This document shows positions 16,462 through 24,846 of a stretch of DNA of 64,000 nt, one piece after another (position 1 is the stretch's first letter; each line of letters starts with the position of its first letter). The stretch comes from CAVOEB01 sp965249645. GTDB lineage: Bacteria > Pseudomonadota > Alphaproteobacteria > UBA828 > JAPUJA01. The translations under genes and the position numbers were made by a program. The notes beneath the pieces are model-generated. The model saw only the letters and a program-made list of their open reading frames with translations. It was not told the DNA's origin and searched no databases. The stretch is taken from NCBI GenBank assembly GCA_965249645.1, contig CBDFML010000010.1, positions 186,001-250,000 on the forward strand, read 5' to 3'.

Positions 16462-17282
16462 AGTTCAGGCGCGTCCATAACCCGGTTCAGTTCTTCGTGC
16501 CGCTAATCTTGTTGCTTCTGATGGCTCTGGGCCCCTACGTCTGGCTCGTGATGGCCAGTTTCAAACGTAAGGGCGATGTCATCACCGCGCCGCCCAAGTG
16601 GGTATTCGATCCGACCGTCATGAATTATGTCGAGATATTCGGCAAGGGGTTCGACCGCTTCCTGATTAATTCGTCGATCATCGGCTTTTCGAGCACGGCC
16701 TTGTGCGTTCTGGTCGGCACCATGGCAGCCTACGGCTTCTCTCGCTTCAAGATTCCCGCCGGCGATCATCTGTTCTTCTACATTCTGGCCACCCGGCTGG
16801 GGCCGCCTGTCGCTTACGCCCTGCCGATGTATTTGATCTTCAACCAGCTCGGGCTGATCAACACCCATATCGGGGTCATCCTGGCCCACGCAACGTTCAA
16901 CTTGGTGCTCGTGGTCTGGATGATGCGCTCGTTCTTCGACGACATACCGCGCGAGGTCGAAGAAGCCGCCTACCTCGACGGTTGCGGTCATTTCAAGGTG
17001 TTCTTCAAAATCGCCCTGCCCATGACTTATCCGGGGCTGGCGGCGGTCTCGATCTTCGTGCTGATTTTCTCGTGGAACGAATTTCTGTTCGCGCTCATCC
17101 TGACTGGCGGCGACACCCGCACGCTCACTGTCATGATCCCTTCGCTGGTGCTGCATACCGGCACGCTGTGGGGCCAGGTGGCCGCTGCGTCGGTGATGCA
17201 GAGTATTCCGATTCTGGTCTTTATTTTCTTTATCCAGCGCCAGCTGGTGCAGGGGCTGACCTTCGGCGCGGTCAAGGGCTGA
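16458..17282 (+). CDS. ABC transporter permease, MalG/UgpE type (pair 2)
   Basis: The 274-residue partner of the permease at 15496 overlaps it by 4 bases. It has the EAA loop EEAAYLDGCGHFKVFFKIALP and ends QRQLVQGLTFGAVKG, almost as in the pair 1 protein at 10241. Six membrane segments are apparent. Its position directly after the dimethylglycine-dehydrogenase-like gene links import and N-demethylation, which supports a methylated amine as the imported compound (inference). Confidence 0.92.
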   Translation: MKFRRVHNPVQFFVPLILLLLMALGPYVWLVMASFKRKGDVITAPPKWVFDPTVMNYVEIFGKGFDRFLINSSIIGFSSTALCVLVGTMAAYGFSRFKIPAGDHLFFYILATRLGPPVAYALPMYLIFNQLGLINTHIGVILAHATFNLVLVVWMMRSFFDDIPREVEEAAYLDGCGHFKVFFKIALPMTYPGLAAVSIFVLIFSWNEFLFALILTGGDTRTLTVMIPSLVLHTGTLWGQVAAASVMQSIPILVFIFFIQRQLVQGLTFGAVKG

Positions 17283-17434
17283 TCCGGGCACGCTACCGTG
17301 TCGGTGAGCTCAGCACGCGCGCCATTGCGTCGTCGGCAATTGAACCGGAATATAACGTTTCGGTGGGGGCCGGGGTGCGAACCATACTGCGCAGCCGGCA
17401 GAAGCGATATGTACGGGGATCGGGAGACCAGGCC

Positions 17435-19129
17435 GTGAGCAAGCGTGCGCAGAGCTATGGAAACGGGGTCGGCGGACGGCCCCTGATCGGCGAGACCGTC
17501 GGTGTGCATTTCGACCGGGTCGTCGAGCGCTGGCCCGACAACGACGCGCTGGTGGTCGTCGAGCAGAGCGTTCGCTGGAGCTACGCCGAGTTCAAGCAGA
17601 ACGTAGACGCTCTCGCGGCCGGCTTCCTCGCGCTGGGGCTCGAGCCGGGCGATCGCATCGGCATCTGGTCGCCCAACAACGCGGAATGGGCGCTCACGCA
17701 GTTCGCCAGCGCCAAGGCCGGGTTGATTTTGGTCAACATCAATCCCGCCTATCGCCTGGCCGAGGTTGAATACGCGCTCAACAAGGTTGGTTGTAAGGCG
17801 CTGGTTACCGCCGCACAGTTCAAGAAAAGCGATTATATCGGCATGCTGCAGACGCTTGCTCCCGAGCTGGCGGACGCGGCACCCGGCCGGCTTGCCGCCG
17901 CCAAGTTGCCGGAACTGAAGACCATAATCCGGATTGGTGCCGACGCGGCCCCGGGTATGCTTAATTTTGACGAGGTGGCGCCACGGGGTGGCGAGGCGGA
18001 GCGGTCGCGGCTCGGAGAGCTGGCCCGCCGGTTGCAGTTCGACGATCCTATCAACATCCAGTTCACCAGCGGTACCACCGGCTTCCCCAAGGGTGCAACG
18101 CTCACCCACCACAACATCCTCAACAACGGCTTCCTCACCGCCGAAGGCATGCGCTTCACCGATCAGGATCGGCTCTGCATCCCGGTGCCGCTCTACCATT
18201 GCTTCGGCATGGTGATGGGCAATCTGGGGTGTCTCACTCACGGCGCCACCATGGTTTATCCGAGCGAGGCGTTCGATCCCCTCGCGGTCCTGCGCGCGGT
18301 CGAGGCCGAGCACTGTACCGGTCTCTACGGTGTGCCCACCATGTTCATCGCCGAACTCGACCATGCGGAGTTCGACCGCTTCGACCTCTCCAGCCTGCGC
18401 ACCGGCGTGATGGCGGGCTCGCCCTGTCCCATCGAGGTCATGAAGCAGGTCGCCGCCAAAATGCATATGAGTGAAGTGACAATCGCTTACGGCATGACGG
18501 AGACCAGCCCGGTCAGCTTTCAGAGCGCGGTCGACGATCCGGTGGAGCTGCGCGTCTCGACCGTGGGACGGGCCCACCCCAACGTCGAGGCCAAGATCGT
18601 CGACCTCGAGGGGCGCATCGTCCCGGTTGGTGAAAAGGGCGAGATCTGTACCCGGGGCTACTGTGTCATGCGCGGCTACTGGGGCGATCCCGAACGCACG
18701 GCTGAATCCATCGATGCGGCCGGCTGGATGCATACCGGTGATCTCGGCGTGATGGACGAGCAGGGCTACCTCAACATCGTCGGGCGATCCAAGGACATGG
18801 TGATTCGCGGCGGCGAGAATATTTATCCCCGCGAGATTGAGGAGTTCCTGTTCCGCCACCCCAAGATCCAGCAGGCCCAGGTGATCGGCGTGCCCGATCC
18901 GAAATACGGTGAAGAGCTGTGCGCCTGGATCATGCTGAAAGACGGCGAGGCATCCTCGCCCGAGGAAATCCGGAGCTTCTGCGAGGGCCAGATCGCCCAC
19001 TACAAGATCCCCCGCTACATCAAGTTCGTCGCCGAGTTTCCCTTGACGGTCACCGGCAAGGTGCAGAAGTTCAAGATCCGCGAGAGCGCAATCGAGGAGC
19101 TGGGGCTGGTCGAGAACAAGACCGCGTAA
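17435..19129 (+). CDS. Acyl-CoA ligase (AMP-forming, FadD/medium-chain type)
   Basis: A 564-residue ANL-superfamily enzyme: ATP-binding P-loop TSGTTGFPKG (211-220), the YGMTETSP motif, RSKDMVIRGGENIYP hinge region and the catalytic lysine near the end in VTGKVQKFK. It activates a carboxylic acid to its CoA thioester through an acyl-adenylate. The GTG at 17435 has GGGAGA about 8 bases upstream; the open frame extends far upstream only as a shadow of the permease gene. It is followed by an R-specific enoyl-CoA hydratase, which fits fatty acid or branched acid degradation. Confidence 0.9.
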   Translation: MSKRAQSYGNGVGGRPLIGETVGVHFDRVVERWPDNDALVVVEQSVRWSYAEFKQNVDALAAGFLALGLEPGDRIGIWSPNNAEWALTQFASAKAGLILVNINPAYRLAEVEYALNKVGCKALVTAAQFKKSDYIGMLQTLAPELADAAPGRLAAAKLPELKTIIRIGADAAPGMLNFDEVAPRGGEAERSRLGELARRLQFDDPINIQFTSGTTGFPKGATLTHHNILNNGFLTAEGMRFTDQDRLCIPVPLYHCFGMVMGNLGCLTHGATMVYPSEAFDPLAVLRAVEAEHCTGLYGVPTMFIAELDHAEFDRFDLSSLRTGVMAGSPCPIEVMKQVAAKMHMSEVTIAYGMTETSPVSFQSAVDDPVELRVSTVGRAHPNVEAKIVDLEGRIVPVGEKGEICTRGYCVMRGYWGDPERTAESIDAAGWMHTGDLGVMDEQGYLNIVGRSKDMVIRGGENIYPREIEEFLFRHPKIQQAQVIGVPDPKYGEELCAWIMLKDGEASSPEEIRSFCEGQIAHYKIPRYIKFVAEFPLTVTGKVQKFKIRESAIEELGLVENKTA

Positions 19130-19200
19130 GCCGGCCCCAGCCTCTTCGCTTCCCTCATTGTGCAGCGACGAAGTCTTATTCTCTGGAGGCGACGCTTTCC

Positions 19201-19229
19201 TTGTGGGAGAGCGCCACACCCAGTATATT
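19201..19229 (+). promoter_or_regulatory. Candidate promoter of the MaoC-like hydratase gene
   Basis: TTGTGG (19201-19206) and TATATT (19224-19229) are 17 bases apart. The -10 is a strong match in GC-rich surroundings; the -35 matches only in its first half. The predicted start is about 60 bases before the ATG at 19296. Confidence 0.4.
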
Positions 19230-19295
19230 GCGATGCACAATTATTCGACTGCCGGACGCGTGGCGTCCGATTCAGCATTCGGGAGACAACCGGTC

Positions 19296-19724
19296 ATGAC
19301 CACCCGCGAGCCGCTTTATTTCGACGATTTGAGCCAGGGCCTGTCGTACGATTATGTGCGCACGGTTACGCGCGAGCAGATCGAGACCTTCGCCCAGGTG
19401 TCGGGCGACGACAATCCGCTTCATCTGGACGAGGCGTTTGCGAGCGGCACGCGGTTCGGCGGCTGTATCGCTCACGGTATGCTCTCGGCGGGCTTCATTT
19501 CGGCCATTATCGGCGGCAAGTTCATCGCGCCCGGCGCGATCTATCTCAAGCAATCGCTCAAGTTCCTCGCGCCGGTGTGCCCGGGCGACGAGGTCACGGC
19601 CCGGGTCACGGTGCGCGAGATCGCGTCGGAAAAGCGCCGGGTGGTGCTCGATACGGTGTGTCTCGTAAACGGCGAGCCGGTCATCGAGGGCGAGGCGCTG
19701 GTGATCGCGCCGGTGCGGCCCTAA
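19296..19724 (+). CDS. MaoC-family dehydratase, R-specific enoyl-CoA hydratase-like
   Basis: The 142-residue single hot-dog protein contains the hydratase-2 signature in FAQVSGDDNPLHLDEAFA, with the catalytic Asp38-x4-His43 pair, and FGGCIAHGMLSAG after it. It would hydrate trans-2-enoyl-CoA to R-3-hydroxyacyl-CoA. The ATG at 19296 has GGGAGA 9 bases upstream; earlier in-frame starts read through non-homologous sequence. It lies after the acyl-CoA ligase and before ribF. Confidence 0.88.
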   Translation: MTTREPLYFDDLSQGLSYDYVRTVTREQIETFAQVSGDDNPLHLDEAFASGTRFGGCIAHGMLSAGFISAIIGGKFIAPGAIYLKQSLKFLAPVCPGDEVTARVTVREIASEKRRVVLDTVCLVNGEPVIEGEALVIAPVRP

Positions 19725-19816
19725 CCGCTGGCCAAGCGGGGTCCGAGCGCCTATCCTGCGGCGCGCCGCAGCCCCGCCCGGGAGCTGTGGCACGGACAAC
19801 GGCAAGGGGCGCATCG

Positions 19817-20785
19817 ATGCGCATCGTTCGCTTCCACAGCCGGGCGTCAGGTGAGGCGCGCGGCATGGTGGTCGCTCTGGGGAATTTCGACGGCGTGCAT
19901 CGTGGCCATCAGGCGGTGTTTGCCGAGGCGTGCGCGCAAGCCGGCGCGCTCGACCGTCCGTTCGGCGTGCTGACCTTCGAGCCCCATCCGCGCAGCGTAC
20001 TTCGCCCCGAGCCGACGCCCTTCCGGCTGACCCCGTTTCGCACCAAGGTGCACGCCATCGCCGCCTGCGGCGCGCAGGCGCTGGTCATCTTTCATTTCGA
20101 CAAGGCCCTTGCGGCGTTGAGCGCGGACCGTTTCGTGCGCGACATCCTGGTTGGCGAACTGGCGGTCGCCCATGTGGTGATCGGCCACGACTTCAAGTTC
20201 GGCCAGGGCCGGGCGGGCACCGCCGAGCGGCTCGATGACCTCGCGCGCGAGCACGGCTTCGGCTTTTCCCAGGTCCAGGCGGTCGGCGCCGACGAGGCCC
20301 CGTTCGCCTCCACCGCCGTACGCGCCGCGTTACGCAAGGGCGACGTGGCGGCGGCGGCAATCATCCTGGGTCGCTGGTGGGAGGTCGAGGATCGGGTTGC
20401 CACCGGCGAGCGGGTCGGGCGGACGATCGGCTATCCCACCGCCAACCTTGCGCTCGCCGACACGCTGCACCCGGCCCACGGGATCTACGCCGTCTGGGCG
20501 GGCATCGAGGCGGCGGGCGAAATCCGCTGGCATCCAGGCGCGGCCAATTTCGGCACCCGGCCGACCTTCGACGTTGAGGGCGAATTGCTTGAGATCCACC
20601 TGCTCGATTTCGTCGGCGATCTCTACGGCCGACGCTTGCGGGTGCGCTTTGTCGAGCGTCTGCGCGCCGAAGAGAAGTTCGACAGCATCGAGACGCTGGT
20701 TACGCAAATGGACGACGACTGCGCCCGCGCCCGCGATATCCTGGCCGCCCACGGTCCGGACCGCCCCGCCGAGAGAGCCGCATGA
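19817..20785 (+). CDS. ribF: Bifunctional riboflavin kinase / FAD synthetase
   Basis: The 322-residue protein has the N-terminal adenylyltransferase domain with GNFDGVHRGHQ (22-32, nucleotide-binding HxGH-type motif) and the C-terminal riboflavin kinase domain with GRTIGYPTANLAL. It converts riboflavin to FMN and FAD. The ATG at 19817 follows AAGGGGC; the upstream extension of the same frame is a shadow of the hydratase gene. Its last 4 bases overlap the ileS start (ATGA), the ribF-ileS-lspA order common in bacteria. Confidence 0.95.
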   Translation: MRIVRFHSRASGEARGMVVALGNFDGVHRGHQAVFAEACAQAGALDRPFGVLTFEPHPRSVLRPEPTPFRLTPFRTKVHAIAACGAQALVIFHFDKALAALSADRFVRDILVGELAVAHVVIGHDFKFGQGRAGTAERLDDLAREHGFGFSQVQAVGADEAPFASTAVRAALRKGDVAAAAIILGRWWEVEDRVATGERVGRTIGYPTANLALADTLHPAHGIYAVWAGIEAAGEIRWHPGAANFGTRPTFDVEGELLEIHLLDFVGDLYGRRLRVRFVERLRAEEKFDSIETLVTQMDDDCARARDILAAHGPDRPAERAA

Positions 20786-23595
20786 GCAACGACTATCGCG
20801 ACACGGTCTTTCTGCCTCGGACCGCTTTTCCCATGAAGGCGCAGCTGCCCAAGCGCGAGCCCGAAATTCTCGAGCACTGGACAGCGATCGACCTTCACGC
20901 ACGCCTGCGTGAAGCGTCGGCGGGCCGTGAAAAATTCATCCTCCATGACGGGCCGCCCTACGCCAATGGCCACCTCCACATCGGTCACGCGCTCAACAAG
21001 ATCCTCAAGGACGTCATCAACCGCGCCCACCAGATGCTGGGTCGCGATGCGGTTTACGTGCCTGGCTGGGACTGCCACGGCCTGCCCATCGAGTGGCAGA
21101 TCGAGCAGAGCTACCGCAAGGCGGATAAGGACAAGGACGCGGTGCCGGTGGTCGACTTTCGTGAAGAATGTCGGGCCTTTGCAGCGCGCTGGATCGAGAT
21201 CCAGGCTGCCGAATTCAAGCGCCTCGGCGTGCTGGGCGACTGGGACAACCCCTACACCACCATGAGTTTCGGCGCCGAGGCCCAGATCGTGCGCGAGCTG
21301 GGCAAGTTCCTGCTCGACGGCAGCCTGTACAAGGGTTCGAAGCCCGTCATGTGGTCGGTGGTCGAAAAGACCGCGCTGGCTGAGGCCGAGATCGAGTACG
21401 ACGACCACACCTCGACCACCATCCATGTCCGCTTTCCCGTCATCCGCTCGACGGGCGACGCACTCGATGGGGCCAGCGTGGCGATCTGGACGACCACGCC
21501 GTGGACTATTCCGGGCAACCGCGCGGTCGCCTACAACCCCGATCTCGACTACGCGCTCGTCGAGGTCGCTGCGGTCGACGAGGGCAGCCTTGTGCGAATC
21601 GGCGAGCGTCTCGTCATCGCCGCCGGGCTGGTCGACGCCATGGCCGGCGAGGTTGGTTTCACACCAACGGTGGTAACGACCTTTTCGAGCACAAGTCTCG
21701 AGGGCGTCGTCTGCCACCATCCCTTGCACGGTCAGGGCTACGATTTCGAGGTGCCGCTACTGCCCGGCGATCACGTCACCCTAGAGCAGGGCACGGGCCT
21801 GGTCCACACCGCGCCGGGCCATGGTGCCGAGGATTTCGTCGTCGGCCAACGGTTCGGCCTCGAAACACCGGACACAGTGGCCGGTGACGGCACCTTCTAC
21901 GACCATGTGCCACTGTTCGCGGGCCAGCATGTCTTCAAGGTGGACGGGCCTATCGTCGAGGCGCTCAAGACCGCCGACGCGCTTTTGGCAACCAGCTCGC
22001 TGGTTCATTCCTATCCCCATTCCTGGCGTTCGAAAGCGCCGCTCATCTTCCGCAACACGCCTCAATGGTTCATCTCGATGGAGACCACGGGCCTGCGCGA
22101 GAAGGCATTGGCCGCAATCGACGCCGTGCGTTGGGTGCCGAGCGCGGGCCAGGTGCGCATCCGCACGATGATCGAAGCCCGGCCCGATTGGGTGCTCTCG
22201 CGCCAGCGGGTCTGGGGCGTGCCGCTCGCTGTGTTCGTCGACAGGGCGAACGGCCAACCGCTGCGCGACGCGGCGGTGGTCGAGCGCATTGCGGAGATCA
22301 TCGAGGCCGAGGGCTCGGACGCCTGGTTCACCAGCCCGAACGAGCGCTTCCTTGGGTCCGGGTACGATCCCGGCGGGTTCGAAAAGGTTACCGACATCCT
22401 CGACGTCTGGTTCGACAGCGGCTCGACCCACAGCTTCGTGCTCGAGCCGCGCGCCGATTTGGCCTGGCCTGCGTCGCTCTATCTGGAGGGCTCCGACCAG
22501 CATCGCGGCTGGTTTCACAGTTCGCTGCTCGAATCCTGCGGCACCCGGGGCCGCGCACCCTACGAGGCCGTCCTCACCCACGGTTTCGTGGTCGATGGCG
22601 AGGGCCGCAAGATGTCGAAGTCGAAAGGCAACGTCGTCGCACCCGAGACGGTGCTCGAACAGTTCGGCGCCGACATCCTGCGTCTTTGGGTGGTCAGCGC
22701 CGACTACGCCGAGGATCTGCGCATCTCCAACGACATCCTGCGCTACCAGGCGGACGCCTACCGCCGGCTGCGCAACACGTTGCGCTACCTGCTCGGCAAC
22801 CTCGATGGGTTCGATGCGGGCGAACGCCTCGACCATGCCGAGCTTCCCGAACTCGAACGTTGGGTCTGCCATCGCTTGTGGGAGCTCAACGGCAGCGTTC
22901 GCCGGGCGATCGCCGATTACGACTTTCACGACATGTACGTCAGGTTGCACAATTTCTGTGCCAACGAGCTCTCGGCCTTCTATTTCGACATCCGCAAGGA
23001 TGCGCTCTACTGCGACGCGCCCGGCTCGAGCCGCCGGCGTGCCGCGCGCACCGTGCTTGACTTCGTGTTTTGCCACCTCTCGGCCTGGCTCGCGCCGATC
23101 CTCTGCTTTACCGCCGAGGAGGCCTGGCGTACCCGGTTTCCCGACGACGAGAGCGTACATCTGCACCTCTTCCCCGACAGCCCCGAGGCGTGGCGCGACG
23201 ACGCGCTGGCCGAGCGCTGGGCCATGGTGCGTCGCCTGCGCCGCGTGGTGACCGGCGCGCTCGAGGTTGAGCGGCGGGAGAAGCGCATCGGATCCAGCCT
23301 CGAAGCGGCGCCGAGACTTTTCGCTCCGGCCGATGATCTGGCGGCGATCGAGGGAATCGATTTTGCCGAGATCGCCATCACCTCCGATCTCGTGCTCGCT
23401 GCCGAGACGCCGCCCGAGGGCGCATTCATTCTCGAAGACACGCCCGGTGTCGGTGTCGTGCCGGACCTCGCCGCGGGCGAAAAATGCGGTCGCTGCTGGC
23501 GGGTGCTGCCCGAGGTGGGCCAACGGCCCGGGCATTCCGACCTGTGCGGCCGTTGCGCCGATGTGCTCGGTGCCTCGGACGTGGCGGCGGGTTGA
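20782..23595 (+). CDS. ileS: Isoleucyl-tRNA synthetase
   Basis: The 937-residue class Ia synthetase has HIGH at residues 66-69 (PPYANGHLHIGH), KMSKS at 610-614, and a C-terminal zinc-binding segment with CGRCWRV and DLCGRCADV. The editing (CP1) domain lies between about 200 and 400 with TTTPWTIPGN at its start. Length and zinc finger fit the type I bacterial enzyme. Translation is coupled to ribF by a 4-base overlap; lspA starts 6 bases after its stop. Confidence 0.97.
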   Translation: MSNDYRDTVFLPRTAFPMKAQLPKREPEILEHWTAIDLHARLREASAGREKFILHDGPPYANGHLHIGHALNKILKDVINRAHQMLGRDAVYVPGWDCHGLPIEWQIEQSYRKADKDKDAVPVVDFREECRAFAARWIEIQAAEFKRLGVLGDWDNPYTTMSFGAEAQIVRELGKFLLDGSLYKGSKPVMWSVVEKTALAEAEIEYDDHTSTTIHVRFPVIRSTGDALDGASVAIWTTTPWTIPGNRAVAYNPDLDYALVEVAAVDEGSLVRIGERLVIAAGLVDAMAGEVGFTPTVVTTFSSTSLEGVVCHHPLHGQGYDFEVPLLPGDHVTLEQGTGLVHTAPGHGAEDFVVGQRFGLETPDTVAGDGTFYDHVPLFAGQHVFKVDGPIVEALKTADALLATSSLVHSYPHSWRSKAPLIFRNTPQWFISMETTGLREKALAAIDAVRWVPSAGQVRIRTMIEARPDWVLSRQRVWGVPLAVFVDRANGQPLRDAAVVERIAEIIEAEGSDAWFTSPNERFLGSGYDPGGFEKVTDILDVWFDSGSTHSFVLEPRADLAWPASLYLEGSDQHRGWFHSSLLESCGTRGRAPYEAVLTHGFVVDGEGRKMSKSKGNVVAPETVLEQFGADILRLWVVSADYAEDLRISNDILRYQADAYRRLRNTLRYLLGNLDGFDAGERLDHAELPELERWVCHRLWELNGSVRRAIADYDFHDMYVRLHNFCANELSAFYFDIRKDALYCDAPGSSRRRAARTVLDFVFCHLSAWLAPILCFTAEEAWRTRFPDDESVHLHLFPDSPEAWRDDALAERWAMVRRLRRVVTGALEVERREKRIGSSLEAAPRLFAPADDLAAIEGIDFAEIAITSDLVLAAETPPEGAFILEDTPGVGVVPDLAAGEKCGRCWRVLPEVGQRPGHSDLCGRCADVLGASDVAAG

Positions 23596-23601
23596 GCGAA
23601 C

Positions 23602-24102
23602 GTGACTGTCCGTCGGCTCGCCTCCGCTCGCGGCGCGCTAATGCTCGGAGTGGGATCCGCCGGCTTCGTTATCCTGCTCGACCAACTCGCCAAGGCCTGG
23701 GCACTGGGCGCGCTCGACGACCCGCCCCGCGTCATCGAGCTGCTTGGTTTTCTCGATCTCGTGCTGGTCTGGAACCGGGGCGTCAGTTTTGGGCTGTTTG
23801 GCAGCGGGACGCTCGGGGCCTGGCCGTTCGTCGCTCTGGCCGTCGTCGTCTCCCTCGGGCTCGCAATCTGGCTCGTCCGTCTGCGGCGCGCCTTGATGGT
23901 GTTGGCCGTCGGGCTGATCCTGGGCGGCGCGCTGGGCAATGTGATTGATCGCCTGGTTTATGGCGCAGTGGTCGATTTTATCGACCTGCACAGCGGAAGC
24001 TGGCACTGGCCCGCGTTCAACATTGCCGACGCGGCAATCACCGTGGGGGTCGTAATTCTGGCCGCTGATGCCTTGCTGAAACCCTGGAAAAGACATAGAT
24101 AA
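23602..24102 (+). CDS. lspA: Lipoprotein signal peptidase (signal peptidase II)
   Basis: The 166-residue membrane protein has four hydrophobic segments and both catalytic aspartates, D116 in LGNVIDR and D143 in FNIADAAI, plus NRGVSFGLF. It cleaves prolipoproteins ahead of the lipid-modified cysteine. It starts at a GTG; an ATG at 23641 would leave the first segment intact but shorten the N-terminus. The following gene encodes a lipoprotein, a natural client. Confidence 0.96.
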   Translation: MTVRRLASARGALMLGVGSAGFVILLDQLAKAWALGALDDPPRVIELLGFLDLVLVWNRGVSFGLFGSGTLGAWPFVALAVVVSLGLAIWLVRLRRALMVLAVGLILGGALGNVIDRLVYGAVVDFIDLHSGSWHWPAFNIADAAITVGVVILAADALLKPWKRHR

Positions 24103-24107
24103 AGGCC

Positions 24108-24812
24108 ATGACCGCGAACCCCCGCCCCGCCCTGACCGCCGCCTGCCTGATTGTGCTCGGCGCGCTCGTCCTGGCGGGCGCGTTATCGGCTTGCCAGTCC
24201 GCAGGCGAGGCGCTTGGCATGTCCAAGCCGCTGCCCGACGAATACGCCGTGAGCGTGGGACCCAACCTGGCCGTGCCGCCGGATGTCGAACTTCGCCCGC
24301 CGACCCCGGGCAGCGAATCGACTGCGGGCGCCGACGGCGCAGCCATCGTGTTCGGCAGTGGCGACGGGATCGGCGGGACGCCATCCGTTCCCACCACGCC
24401 GACCAACCTCTCGGCCGGGGAATATGCCTTGCTCGAGCAGGCTCGGGCAATCACGAGCAACGGGTCAATCCGGCAGATTCTCGGCGAGCCCTTGCCCTCG
24501 GCCCCCGTGCCTGTGCTGGCCGATCCGGCAGGGGTGCCTGTGCCGACCGCGCCCGAGACGATGCCGGGCGCCGGTGCGGAGCTTGTGCCCGCGATCTCCG
24601 GTCCCGCCCCCGACGACGTCATAGACAGCTTTTTCGACGATCTGATGTTCTGGGAGGGCGCCACCGGCGAAATTCGGGACGACGCCGTCATCGATCCCGC
24701 GCGCGAAGCAGAACGGCTCGAACAGAACGCGGCCGAGGGCAAGTCCGCAACCGAGGGTGCCACGCCGAACCTGCTCGACGGCGAACCCGCGGTCATCGAG
24801 GCGGCGCCGTGA
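24108..24812 (+). CDS. DUF3035-type lipoprotein
   Basis: The 234-residue product has a signal sequence ending in the lipobox LSAC, so it should be lipidated and face the periplasm. The mature part starts with GEALGMSKPLPDEYAVSV and NLAVPPDVELRPP, the pattern of DUF3035 proteins found next to lspA in alphaproteobacteria and linked in some of them to outer membrane assembly. The rest is low-complexity (Ala, Pro, Gly, Glu) and probably unstructured. It lies 5 bases after lspA and precedes the M16 pair. Confidence 0.75.
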   Translation: MTANPRPALTAACLIVLGALVLAGALSACQSAGEALGMSKPLPDEYAVSVGPNLAVPPDVELRPPTPGSESTAGADGAAIVFGSGDGIGGTPSVPTTPTNLSAGEYALLEQARAITSNGSIRQILGEPLPSAPVPVLADPAGVPVPTAPETMPGAGAELVPAISGPAPDDVIDSFFDDLMFWEGATGEIRDDAVIDPAREAERLEQNAAEGKSATEGATPNLLDGEPAVIEAAP

Positions 24813-24846
24813 CCGGCGGGGCACCAACCGAGCGAGCCCGTAAAGG

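Noticed and set aside
17027..19240. Minus-strand frame of 737 codons opposite the acyl-CoA ligase
   Set aside because: Composition is that of reversed third-position GC bias (His, Arg, Gly, Val rich) and the plus-strand ligase has all family motifs.
21781..23535. Minus-strand frame of 584 codons inside ileS
   Set aside because: Shadow of ileS; no homology-like motifs and no start context.
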